The notes beneath the pieces were generated by a model, which was given only the letters and a program-made list of their open reading frames with translations, was not told the DNA's origin and searched no databases. The translations under genes were made by a program, and so were the position numbers. This document shows positions 1-6,240 of a DNA stretch of 32,640 nucleotides, one piece after another (within the stretch, counting starts at the first letter, position 1; every line of letters starts with the position of its first letter). The DNA lies in the NCBI GenBank assembly GCA_025361485.1, contig JANYLA010000144.1:1-32640 (forward strand), given 5' to 3'. This DNA comes from Bacteroidales bacterium (GTDB lineage Bacteria > Bacteroidota > Bacteroidia > Bacteroidales > Tenuifilaceae).

Positions 1-252
1 AATCTGAGCACCTGTAGCTCTTCTAAATAGCAATCTTGCTTGAACTACCTTGGTATTGTTAAATAGAATCAGGCTGTTTTCAGGAAGATAATCCGAAATA
101 TTTTTAAAAGTATCCTCTTTAATTGTGGATTCATTATAAAGCAAAAGTTTTGACCTATCCCTTTCATCCAAAGGATGTTTAGCGATTCTTTCATCGGGTA
201 AAGGATAGTCAAAATCTGATATATGGATGTTCTCGAAATGCTTATTTGCCAC
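1..252 (-). CDS. queA: QueA, S-adenosylmethionine:tRNA ribosyltransferase-isomerase (N-terminal part)
   Basis: The reverse strand encodes 84 codons running off the left edge. The N-terminal block has the QueA pattern: ISDFDYPLPDERIAKHP, then DERDRSKLLLY, then LILFNNTKVVQARL. QueA transfers and isomerises the ribosyl part of AdoMet onto preQ1 at the wobble base of tRNA, the penultimate stage of queuosine synthesis in the cytoplasm. The start must be GTG at 252 because an in-frame TGA lies five codons upstream and no ATG intervenes. An ATG-initiated ORF of 71 codons in another frame (69-284) is a shadow. The gene is divergent from the DUF2027-Smr gene. Only the N-terminus is visible, so catalytic completeness cannot be judged. 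Confidence 0.85.
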   Translation of the reverse strand, partial: MANKHFENIHISDFDYPLPDERIAKHPLDERDRSKLLLYNESTIKEDTFKNISDYLPENSLILFNNTKVVQARLLFRRATGAQI

Positions 253-281
253 TTGAATATTATTAAATCAATAAAACCCAA

Positions 282-299
282 CAAAATTAACTATTTTTG
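282..299. promoter_or_regulatory. Back-to-back -7 elements for queA and the DUF2027-Smr gene
   Basis: Two elements matching the Bacteroidota -7 consensus TAnnTTTG lie almost head to head: TAATTTTG on the minus strand (289-282) and TATTTTTG on the plus strand (292-299). They fit divergent transcription of queA and the 349-1431 gene. No TTG was found at the usual 19-21 bp on either side, so the -33 elements are missing or weak. Confidence 0.45.
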
Positions 300-348
300 C
301 ATTAATATTCTATTCGATTATTTAATTGATTATCAATATATTGATGTT

Positions 349-1431
349 ATGAAGTGTGGGATAGGAGATAAGGTACGATTCCTAAATGACGTTGGTGGAG
401 GTACTGTAACAAAAATTATAAATAAGACAACAGTTGCCGTTCAAACCGACGATGGTTTTGAGATTCCTGCGCTTGATTCAGAACTAGTATTAATTGGACA
501 GGGCGACGAGAAACTCAAAGCAATAATACCCGATAAGGAGACGAGCGGAACAAAAACCATAAGCAAAAAACCTGTAAGCGCAGCCAATGCTGATATCAAG
601 AAGCATTCTGAACCAGTAGTAGTTTCACATAAAGAGGAGACTGACCCTCAAGGAAATACTGTTGCTTTATATCTGGCATTTGTTCCAGAAGACTCAACTA
701 AACTTGGTACAGGAAATAAGTCATTATATTTTATTAATGATAGCGATTATAGGGTTTTTTATTCATTATCAGTATGGAATTTGGGTAGCGTAACACCCAT
801 TAAAAGTGGAATACTACTACCTGATTCAAAGGAACTTGTAAAGACTTATGGGAACAACGAGTTGAATAATCAGTTTGTAATCAATATTCAATCGATTTTC
901 TTCAAAAATTCGAAGTATGTAATTCAACAACCTGAGTATTCTGATATCACAATTAATCCTATAAAACTTTGCAAGGATAACTCGTTTATAGAGAACGATT
1001 TCTTTGAACAGAATGCTTATATAATATCAATTGCTGACTCAAAGCAAGAGGAGTTGCTTAAACAGATTACCAATGAGGCTATTAGCAATTCAATTAAGCT
1101 AAAGGATTCTGCTCCAAAGCCTAAGGTTCAAAAGGAGGTTAAACTTGATACTGAAGAGATTGATTTACATATCGAAGAGCTTGTTGATAATCATCAGAAT
1201 TTAAGCAATGGAGAAATTATTCAATTGCAAATTGCCCGTTTTGAAACCGCTTTAGAGGGAGGTATTCGTAGCAATGGCACAAAGAAGATGATATTTATTC
1301 ATGGTTTAGGCAATGGAAAACTAAAATTTGAAATCAAAAAGATACTTGATACCAAGTATACAAAATTAAAATATCAAGATGCATCATTTAAGGAATACGG
1401 ATATGGTGCAACGCTTATTTACATTCGATAG
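349..1431 (+). CDS. DUF2027 and Smr domain protein
   Basis: A protein of 360 residues. The N-terminus (KCGIGDKVRFLNDVGGG) is typical of DUF2027 proteins of Bacteroidota. Residues 270-360 form an Smr domain: it opens with EIDLHIEELV and carries the HGLGNGKLK loop corresponding to the HGxGxG motif, ending in a GYGATLIYIR strand. Smr domains are nucleic-acid binding and some nick DNA or RNA. This one stands alone, without a MutS part. The open frame extends to 223, but the ATG at 349 is preferred because the family begins with M-K-x-x-I-G-D-K-V and the -7 element at 292-299 lies inside the longer version. The cellular role is not established. Confidence 0.85.
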   Translation: MKCGIGDKVRFLNDVGGGTVTKIINKTTVAVQTDDGFEIPALDSELVLIGQGDEKLKAIIPDKETSGTKTISKKPVSAANADIKKHSEPVVVSHKEETDPQGNTVALYLAFVPEDSTKLGTGNKSLYFINDSDYRVFYSLSVWNLGSVTPIKSGILLPDSKELVKTYGNNELNNQFVINIQSIFFKNSKYVIQQPEYSDITINPIKLCKDNSFIENDFFEQNAYIISIADSKQEELLKQITNEAISNSIKLKDSAPKPKVQKEVKLDTEEIDLHIEELVDNHQNLSNGEIIQLQIARFETALEGGIRSNGTKKMIFIHGLGNGKLKFEIKKILDTKYTKLKYQDASFKEYGYGATLIYIR

Positions 1432-1451
1432 TCCTTTCTTTAAGTTATTTG

Positions 1452-1855
1452 AAAAACAGTAGACCGCTCTACCGCTCCTTGAAATACAGGGGAGGAAAGT
1501 CCGGGCAACGCAGGGCACCATACTTCCTAACAGGAAGATATTCGTGAGGGTATAGTAGCGTAACAGAAAATAACCGTCCCGATTTATCGGGATAAGGGTG
1601 AAAAGGTGGGGTAAGAGCCCACCGGGTTCTGTAGCAATATAGAATGCCGTACGCCTTATGGGTTGTAAGACCATGTATATTACGATTCAATCAGCTTCGG
1701 CTGAAGGAGCAGAGCTGCCCGCGCTGTTTCTGAGCAATCGGAAGTCGTAAGGGGTAGGTCGCTAGAGGTTACAGGTGACTGTAATCCCAGATAAATGGTA
1801 GAGTTGGTAAACTTTGTTTGCCAAACAGAACTCGGCTTATAGGTTTACTGCTTTT
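1452..1855 (+). ncRNA. rnpB: RNase P RNA, bacterial type A
   Basis: The conserved 5' block GAGGAAAGTCCGGGC is at 1494-1508, the internal block GGTGGGGTAAGAGCCCACCG near 1603, and the 3' block ACAGAACTCGGCTTAT at 1825-1840. The ends pair as helix P1: AAAACAGTAGACC near 1453 with GGTTTACTGCTTTT near 1842-1855. This is the catalytic RNA that removes 5' leaders from pre-tRNA. The region is clearly less AT-rich than its flanks. Protein frames on the opposite strand across 1384-1690 are artefacts of this RNA gene. The exact 5' and 3' ends are inferred from P1 pairing and may be off by a few bases. Confidence 0.95.
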
Positions 1856-1946
1856 TCAAATAATTCCCCTGGTTTCTAAGAGAATTAATTATGTTAAGTT
1901 AATTTTTAGCTTACAATCATTTGATATTTAACATAAATCAACATAA

Positions 1947-2006
1947 GTTACATATGTAACCATATTAAAATTACTGAATTTGAATAACAATGTTTACATG
2001 CATAAC
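1947..2006. promoter_or_regulatory. Distal phased operator-like array
   Basis: The 14-bp perfect palindrome GTTACATATGTAAC (1947-1960) is followed by an in-phase TTAC half site at 1971-1974 and a near-complete site TTACATGCATAA at 1994-2005. The three centres fall at 1953.5, 1976.5 and 1999.5, exactly 23 bp apart. The motif and spacing match the array in front of the XRE gene. Binding by that regulator is inference. No convincing promoter or gene was found directly beside this array. Confidence 0.5.
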
Positions 2007-2313
2007 CATGAGATATTTAAACTAGTTGACATGTCTCTTATTTGTAATTTAATATTTTAATATACTGTATATCAATACTATATAAATTTTATATAAATTA
2101 TTAATTCAATATTTAAAGACTATTTATATAATAATAACATGCTGTAGCGTCATATCTTATATTTATTCATCTAATTCCCAGTATAATATATAAGTCATAT
2201 CCTAATTTTAGTTAAATCGATACGTGCTATTAATGCTTTACTATTAGTAAGGTATTGAATATAGTACCATTAAACTCTAAAGCCTTACTCTCTTAACACT
2301 TGTAATATGTGTA

Positions 2314-2329
2314 ATTAGAGGCCTCTAAT
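2314..2329. repeat. 16-bp perfect palindrome
   Basis: ATTAGAGGCCTCTAAT is its own reverse complement over all 16 positions, in a region with no gene. It has no loop, so it fits a dimer-binding DNA site better than a terminator. The factor is unknown. Confidence 0.5.
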
Positions 2330-2426
2330 CAATAAATATAGAGTTCACACACGTATTGAGCATTAATAGACAGATTTATTTGATTGTCATTGTGCAAACT
2401 CCATAATGTTTATCGTACGAGTTTAT

Positions 2427-2555
2427 TCAAAGCCTACGGATTATCAAATCAGCCTTAAGGCTTTTAACACCTAATTTACAATCAAAAAGATAGGGATTAT
2501 CAGTATCAATCATACCCTGACCTATAATATCATTCATTAATTCGAAGGAATGCAT
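2427..2555 (-). CDS. Possible small protein of 42 residues
   Basis: The reverse strand has ATG at 2555 and TGA at 2429-2427. The product starts MHSFELMNDIIGQG, continues through DTDNPYLFDCKLGV and ends KSLKADLIIRRL. Codons look coding: many begin with G (GAT, GGT, GAA, GTT, GCT) and composition differs from the AT-rich surroundings. An in-frame TAA lies nine codons upstream, so it cannot be longer at the 5' end. No ribosome-binding site or clear -7 element was found. It is transcribed away from the XRE gene, with the operator array between the two. I do not recognise the family. It could be a real small gene, a remnant of a larger one, or chance; a 22-codon frame on the other strand (2406-2474) overlaps it. 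Confidence 0.4.
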   Translation of the reverse strand: MHSFELMNDIIGQGMIDTDNPYLFDCKLGVKSLKADLIIRRL

Positions 2556-2608
2556 CGTATATAAATGGGTATTAATATTTTACATTCAAGTTGAGAAGTA
2601 TTTTAATC

Positions 2609-2640
2609 TTAACGATGGATTAATTTAGAATAATCGTTAA
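2609..2640. repeat. Inverted repeat TTAACGAT/ATCGTTAA
   Basis: Perfect 8-bp arms at 2609-2616 and 2633-2640 with a 16-base spacer, between the small ORF and the operator array. It could be a stem-loop or a spaced dimer site. Confidence 0.4.
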
Positions 2641-2664
2641 CCGACAATCTAAACATAACTACAA

Positions 2665-2746
2665 AATACAGATGTAAACATAGAAAAGTTACTTATGTAA
2701 CATGAATTAGTTATGTATGTAACGCTAATTTTATTACATTTGTAAA
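2665..2746. promoter_or_regulatory. Four phased operator-like palindromes at the XRE promoter
   Basis: Four related 14-bp sites: AATACAGATGTAAA (2665-2678), GTTACTTATGTAAC (2688-2701), GTTATGTATGTAAC (2710-2723) and ATTACATTTGTAAA (2733-2746). Centres are at 2671.5, 2694.5, 2716.5 and 2739.5, that is 22-23 bp or about two helical turns apart. The shared form is TTAC-N4-GTAA. The last site overlaps TACATTTG (2735-2742), which matches the -7 consensus TAnnTTTG, 14 bases before the XRE start codon. Autorepression by the XRE protein is the natural reading, but it is inference. Confidence 0.65.
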
Positions 2747-2756
2747 AAGTATTATC

Positions 2757-3176
2757 ATGGAAGCGAGGATTCAACGTCTAATAGGCTCTGAAAACCTATC
2801 ACCTACTAAGTTTGCTGATATTATTGGCGTTCAACGTAGCGCAATATCTCATATTCTATCTGGGAGAAACAAGCCAAGCTTCGACCTGATACAGAAAATA
2901 CTTAATAAATTTCCTAGGGTTAGCTCTGAATGGCTATTAATGGGTAGAGGTGAAATGTATAAAACCACTATACAACAGCGTTTATTTGATTCTGACCTAA
3001 AACCAACAACACCATTAGAGCCTAAAAGTGAAATTAAAAATACTGCCATTCAAGATATTACAGCAAATATTCAAATATCTAAAGAGCCTGAGAATCGGAT
3101 AAATGAGACAAGCATTGAGCGTATCATTATATTTTACACAGATAAAAACTTCAAAGAATACTTTCCCAAAAAGTAA
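2757..3176 (+). CDS. XRE-family helix-turn-helix regulator
   Basis: A protein of 139 residues. Residues 1-68 form a lambda-repressor-like HTH domain: SPTKFADIIGVQRSAISHIL holds the two DNA-contacting helices, followed by SGRNKPSFDLIQKIL and the SSEWLLMGRGEMY ending common in Bacteroidota members. Residues 70-115 look like a disordered linker. The C-terminal segment SIERIIIFYTDKNFKEYFP is a recurring tail in this group. There is no peptidase or ligand domain, so what releases it from DNA is not visible. Its promoter is overlaid by a phased operator array, suggesting autoregulation. With the -7 element at 2735-2742 the mRNA leader would be only a few bases. No neighbouring phage genes suggest a prophage origin. 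Confidence 0.85.
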   Translation: MEARIQRLIGSENLSPTKFADIIGVQRSAISHILSGRNKPSFDLIQKILNKFPRVSSEWLLMGRGEMYKTTIQQRLFDSDLKPTTPLEPKSEIKNTAIQDITANIQISKEPENRINETSIERIIIFYTDKNFKEYFPKK

Positions 3177-3182
3177 TCGTGC

Positions 3183-3212
3183 TTGCTATTTTTAGACTTT
3201 ATAGTAATTTTG
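3183..3212 (+). promoter_or_regulatory. Promoter of pyrD and probably the selenium genes
   Basis: TTG at 3183-3185 and TAATTTTG at 3205-3212, separated by 19 bp, match the Bacteroidota -33/-7 consensus. Transcription would begin around 3218, only about 7 bases before the pyrD ATG at 3225. No other clear promoter or terminator was seen before the end of the downstream run at 8184. Confidence 0.65.
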
Positions 3213-3224
3213 CAAAAATTCTAT

Positions 3225-4262
3225 ATGTACTCAAAAATAGTCCGCCCAATCTTGTTCCTCCTATCTCCGGAGAAAATCCATAGTCTTGTTGTTAATTGCA
3301 TCAAAGTTGGTTTCAGAATACCAGGAATTAAGTGGATAATCAAAAAGCTAACTCAAATTGAACATCCCTCGCTTCAGAGGAGTGTATTTGGCCTTAACTT
3401 TAAGAATCCTGTTGGTTTTGCTGCAGGTTTCGATAAAAACGCTGAGGTCTTTGAAGATTTTGGTGCGTTTGGATTCTCTTTCATCGAAATAGGAACTGTT
3501 ACACCTAAACCACAAGCAGGGAACCCTAAACCTCGTTCTTTTCGTCTAAAGGCCGATAAGGCGCTTATCAATAGAATGGGTTTTAATAATAAAGGTGTTG
3601 AGTATGCATGTGATAAAATCAAGACGAGAAAAGGGAATATTATAATAGGTGGAAATATTGGGAAAAATACCCTAACTCCAAATGAATTAGCCGTAAACGA
3701 TTACTTTTTCTGCTTTAAAGAACTATATGATTACGTTGATTACCTTGTAGTTAACATTAGCTGTCCAAATGTAGCAAACCTACGCCATCTTCAGGATGGA
3801 GAACAGCTAGGTTTAATCCTCGATACATTAATAGCAGAACGCAAACAAAGAAAAGTATATAAACCTATTCTACTAAAGGTTTCGCCTGACTTATCCAATG
3901 AACAACTTGATGAGACCATCTCTAAGGCCGTAGAATCGGGTATAGATGGGTTTATTGCGACAAACACAACTACATCAAGGGAGAATCTAACCACTGACTC
4001 CGAAAAAGTAAAATCCATAGGCAATGGTGGATTAAGCGGAGCACCACTTGCCAAACGTTCAACTGAGGTTATCCGATACATTCATACCAAAACAGCAGGC
4101 AGCAAGCCAATTATTGGGGTTGGTGGTATCTTAACACCTGAAGATGCCATTGAGAAGATTAATGCAGGTGCATCACTAATTCAAGTTTACACAGGTTTTA
4201 TCTACTCAGGTCCTATGTTGGTGAAAAAGATTAATAAAGCAATCATTAAGAATACTAAATAG
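3225..4262 (+). CDS. pyrD: Dihydroorotate dehydrogenase, class 2 type
   Basis: A protein of 345 residues, close to the usual 336-350 of class 2 (quinone-linked) PyrD, with the N-terminal membrane-contact helices (residues 1-40) that define this class. It oxidises dihydroorotate to orotate in pyrimidine synthesis using FMN. Visible motifs are NPVGFAAGFDKNAE (61-74), EIGTVTPKPQ, NRMGFNN, NISCPNVANLR (177-187), KVSPDL (218-223), IATNTT, GGLSG, VGGI and YTGFIYSGP. Class 2 enzymes normally have Ser as catalytic base in the SSPN motif; here Cys180 occupies that place, as in class 1. The frame is open back to 3183, but ATG 3225 is used because it opens the normal N-terminus and follows the promoter. 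yedF begins 17 bp after the stop. Confidence 0.93.
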   Translation: MYSKIVRPILFLLSPEKIHSLVVNCIKVGFRIPGIKWIIKKLTQIEHPSLQRSVFGLNFKNPVGFAAGFDKNAEVFEDFGAFGFSFIEIGTVTPKPQAGNPKPRSFRLKADKALINRMGFNNKGVEYACDKIKTRKGNIIIGGNIGKNTLTPNELAVNDYFFCFKELYDYVDYLVVNISCPNVANLRHLQDGEQLGLILDTLIAERKQRKVYKPILLKVSPDLSNEQLDETISKAVESGIDGFIATNTTTSRENLTTDSEKVKSIGNGGLSGAPLAKRSTEVIRYIHTKTAGSKPIIGVGGILTPEDAIEKINAGASLIQVYTGFIYSGPMLVKKINKAIIKNTK

Positions 4263-4279
4263 TATAAAATCAATTACTT

Positions 4280-4885
4280 ATGAGAGTTATTAATTGTAAA
4301 GGTCTTATTTGTCCTATGCCTCTTATTGAGACTAAAAAAGCTATAAAAGAGAGTAAGGTAAGTGATAAACTAGTCGTAGAAGTCGATAATGAGACATCAT
4401 TCAATAATCTCTCGCATTTTCTTAACGATAATGGTTTAACCTTTGATTATACGCAAGAAGCATCAACATATCGATTATCTTTTGAGGTTAAAGAATTGGC
4501 AGTAAAATCTAATGAGATGCTTAATATTGTAAAACCTATTTTGAATAAAGGAAATTACATAGTTGTAATTGACAGTAATTCAATGGGATATGGTAATGAA
4601 GACCTCGGTAAGATTTTGATTAAGGGCTTTATCAATACACTTGACCAGCTCGAAAATTTACCTCTTGAGATTATTTGCTATAACAGTGGCGTTACTTTGG
4701 CTATAAAGGGTTCAGATACCTCTCAATCAATGAAGAAACTTGAAAGTCAAGGAGTGAAAATCACTTTATGTGGTACTTGCGTGGATTTTTATGGAATCAA
4801 GGACAATATTGAGATTGGTACCATTTCTAATATGCTTTATATCGCAGGCAAACTTGCAGGCAACTATCATATAGTAAAGCCTTAA
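4280..4885 (+). CDS. yedF: YedF, sulfurtransferase-like selenium metabolism protein
   Basis: A protein of 201 residues in two parts. Residues 1-70 are a TusA/SirA-like domain with the CPMP motif (Cys11 is the expected persulfide or perselenide carrier). Residues 80-201 are a DsrE-like domain with CGTC at 164-167 followed by VDFYG. This two-domain form is the YedF family found beside selD. The likely job is to pass sulfur or selenium at the Cys persulfide level between the desulfurase and SelD; that is family inference, not proven. It lies 17 bp after pyrD and 12 bp before the aminotransferase gene, so co-transcription is likely. Confidence 0.85.
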   Translation: MRVINCKGLICPMPLIETKKAIKESKVSDKLVVEVDNETSFNNLSHFLNDNGLTFDYTQEASTYRLSFEVKELAVKSNEMLNIVKPILNKGNYIVVIDSNSMGYGNEDLGKILIKGFINTLDQLENLPLEIICYNSGVTLAIKGSDTSQSMKKLESQGVKITLCGTCVDFYGIKDNIEIGTISNMLYIAGKLAGNYHIVKP

Positions 4886-4897
4886 ATAATTAATAAA

Positions 4898-6028
4898 ATG
4901 AACCTTTACTTCGATAACGCAAGTACAAGCTTTCCTAAACCTCAAGAAGTAGGTGAGTTCATTAATACCTATTTAAATCAAGGTGGAACTTATGGAAGGG
5001 CTGCATATCCAAGAGTTTTTGAAGCCTCTAAAATGGTTGAAGAGACTCGTTTCATGCTCTCTAAATATATAGGTACTTCGTTAGTTGACAACGTGATATT
5101 TACATTCAACTCAACATCTGCTTTAAATACTCTAATACAAGGATTCAGCTATAAGTATAAGAAAATTCTTATTTCGCCCTTAGAGCATAATGCTGTTGGT
5201 CGACCCCTTGAGTTCATGAAAGTAAGTCAAGGGGTTAACTATCAAACACTCCCTCATGATGATGATGGGCTTATTAATCTTGATAAGCTTAAATCGCTGA
5301 AATTAAACGATATAGATTTAATTATAGTTAACCATGTTAGCAATGTAAACGGGTTGATTCAGCCGCTTAAAGATATTAAAAGGATTATTGGAGAGATTCC
5401 TTTTATCGTTGATGCTAGTCAATCATTAGGAAAAGTTCCAGTTCTTGCCGATGAATGGGGTATTGATATGCTTGCCTTTACAGGTCATAAGGGTTTGAAT
5501 GGTCCAACAGGGATTGGCGGTTTTTTTATCAGAAACCCAAAATTGGTAGAACCAATGATTTATGGTGGGACAGGCTCTAACTCTGAAAAACTTGTTTTAC
5601 CTAAATTCTGCCCTGATAGATTTGAAGCGGGCACTCAGAACATAATGGGAATATATGGTTTGCTAGGTGCACTTAAGAATCAGCCTAAAATAAAATATAC
5701 CATTGATGCATATTATTTGCTTTTACAAAGAATAAAAGAACTATCAGATATTAAAATGTTAATATCAAATAGTTTAGAAAATCAATCCGATGTTTTCTCC
5801 ATTCAACCTAACAATGTTGAAGTTTCTTTGTTTACCAAGTTACTTTATGATATTCATAAAATTGAGGTGAGAGGTGGATTGCAATGCTCACCTTTGACAC
5901 ATATTACTTTAGATACTTTTCCTAAAGGAGCCATAAGATTTTCATTATCAAACTTTCATACAGATAGCGATTTAAACCATCTTCTAAGTTGCATAATTGA
6001 TATCCATGAGCGATTACAGTCCAAATAG
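4898..6028 (+). CDS. Class V aminotransferase, cysteine desulfurase family (selenium-associated)
   Basis: A protein of 376 residues. The N-terminus YFDNASTSFPKP and the motifs EHNAVGRP (His97 stacking on PLP), VDASQS (Asp172 binding the pyridine nitrogen), TGHKGLNGPTG (Lys198 forming the PLP Schiff base), FEAGTQN and RGGLQCSPLTH (Cys330, the likely persulfide-forming residue) mark a cysteine desulfurase-like enzyme. It belongs with the branch found next to orphan selD genes rather than with IscS or SufS. It would release sulfur from cysteine or selenium from selenocysteine for transfer to YedF, the DUF3343 protein or SelD. Its 3' end overlaps the next gene by 23 bp, implying coupled translation. 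Confidence 0.85.
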   Translation: MNLYFDNASTSFPKPQEVGEFINTYLNQGGTYGRAAYPRVFEASKMVEETRFMLSKYIGTSLVDNVIFTFNSTSALNTLIQGFSYKYKKILISPLEHNAVGRPLEFMKVSQGVNYQTLPHDDDGLINLDKLKSLKLNDIDLIIVNHVSNVNGLIQPLKDIKRIIGEIPFIVDASQSLGKVPVLADEWGIDMLAFTGHKGLNGPTGIGGFFIRNPKLVEPMIYGGTGSNSEKLVLPKFCPDRFEAGTQNIMGIYGLLGALKNQPKIKYTIDAYYLLLQRIKELSDIKMLISNSLENQSDVFSIQPNNVEVSLFTKLLYDIHKIEVRGGLQCSPLTHITLDTFPKGAIRFSLSNFHTDSDLNHLLSCIIDIHERLQSK

Positions 6029-6239
6029 TAGGTTTATAATTGTATTTATAAGTATTCATGATGTAATCAAATCGGAGAGGCTTATTAAAGAAAAAGGATT
6101 TGATTATCAGATTGTGCCTGTTCCTTCAAACATAAGTTCAGAATGTGGGATGTGTATAGAAGTGGATGGGAAATCAATAGCAGAAACAAAGATTGAACTA
6201 GAAAATATTAATATTTTTCATAACATTTACCCAATATAG
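6006..6239 (+). CDS. DUF3343 protein, putative Se/S carrier
   Basis: A protein of 77 residues matching the DUF3343 family: an N-terminal strand RFIIVFISIHDVIKSERLIK, then YQIVPVPSNISSECGMCIEV. The two cysteines (47 and 50) sit where this family has its conserved redox or carrier cysteines. DUF3343 genes recur between the desulfurase and selD in selenium gene clusters, so a small sulfur or selenium shuttle is likely. The frame opens at 5997 (MISMSDY), but ATG 6006 gives the usual length; either start overlaps the upstream gene. Its stop is separated from the selD ATG by one base. Confidence 0.75.
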   Translation: MSDYSPNSRFIIVFISIHDVIKSERLIKEKGFDYQIVPVPSNISSECGMCIEVDGKSIAETKIELENINIFHNIYPI

Positions 6240-6240
6240 A

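Larger units (their letters stand above)
1856..2756. other. AT-rich intergenic gap with regulatory palindromes
   Basis: About 900 bp without a large gene, strongly AT-rich except for a less AT-rich island near 2400-2560. It contains two operator-like arrays (1947-2006 and 2665-2746), a 16-bp perfect palindrome (2314-2329), a 12-bp palindrome AGCCTTAAGGCT (2451-2462), an inverted repeat TTAACGAT/ATCGTTAA (2609-2616 and 2633-2640), and one plausible small ORF on the minus strand (2427-2555). The other short frames I translated by eye on the minus strand between 1860 and 2427 were 11 codons or fewer. Confidence 0.7.

Noticed and set aside
69-284. ATG-started minus-strand frame of 71 codons at the left edge
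   Set aside because: It is in a different frame from the QueA reading, which has clear family motifs and starts at GTG 252.
1384-1690. Two minus-strand frames of 73 and 96 codons
   Set aside because: They lie across rnpB, whose conserved blocks and P1 pairing are unmistakable; the frames arise from the RNA gene's lower AT content.
1888-1903. 16-base identity ATTATGTTAAGTTAAT with 8623-8638
   Set aside because: It is purely AT-rich apart from two G residues and lies between genes in both places; a chance match is plausible in a window of this size and composition.
2382-2429. Reading through the TGA of the small ORF as selenocysteine, given the nearby selD
   Set aside because: Readthrough adds only 16 codons with no recognisable motif, no SECIS-like stem was evident, and no selA/B/C is in the window.
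2406-2474. 22-codon plus-strand frame overlapping the minus-strand small ORF
   Set aside because: Too short and without supporting signals; the minus-strand frame has better coding character.
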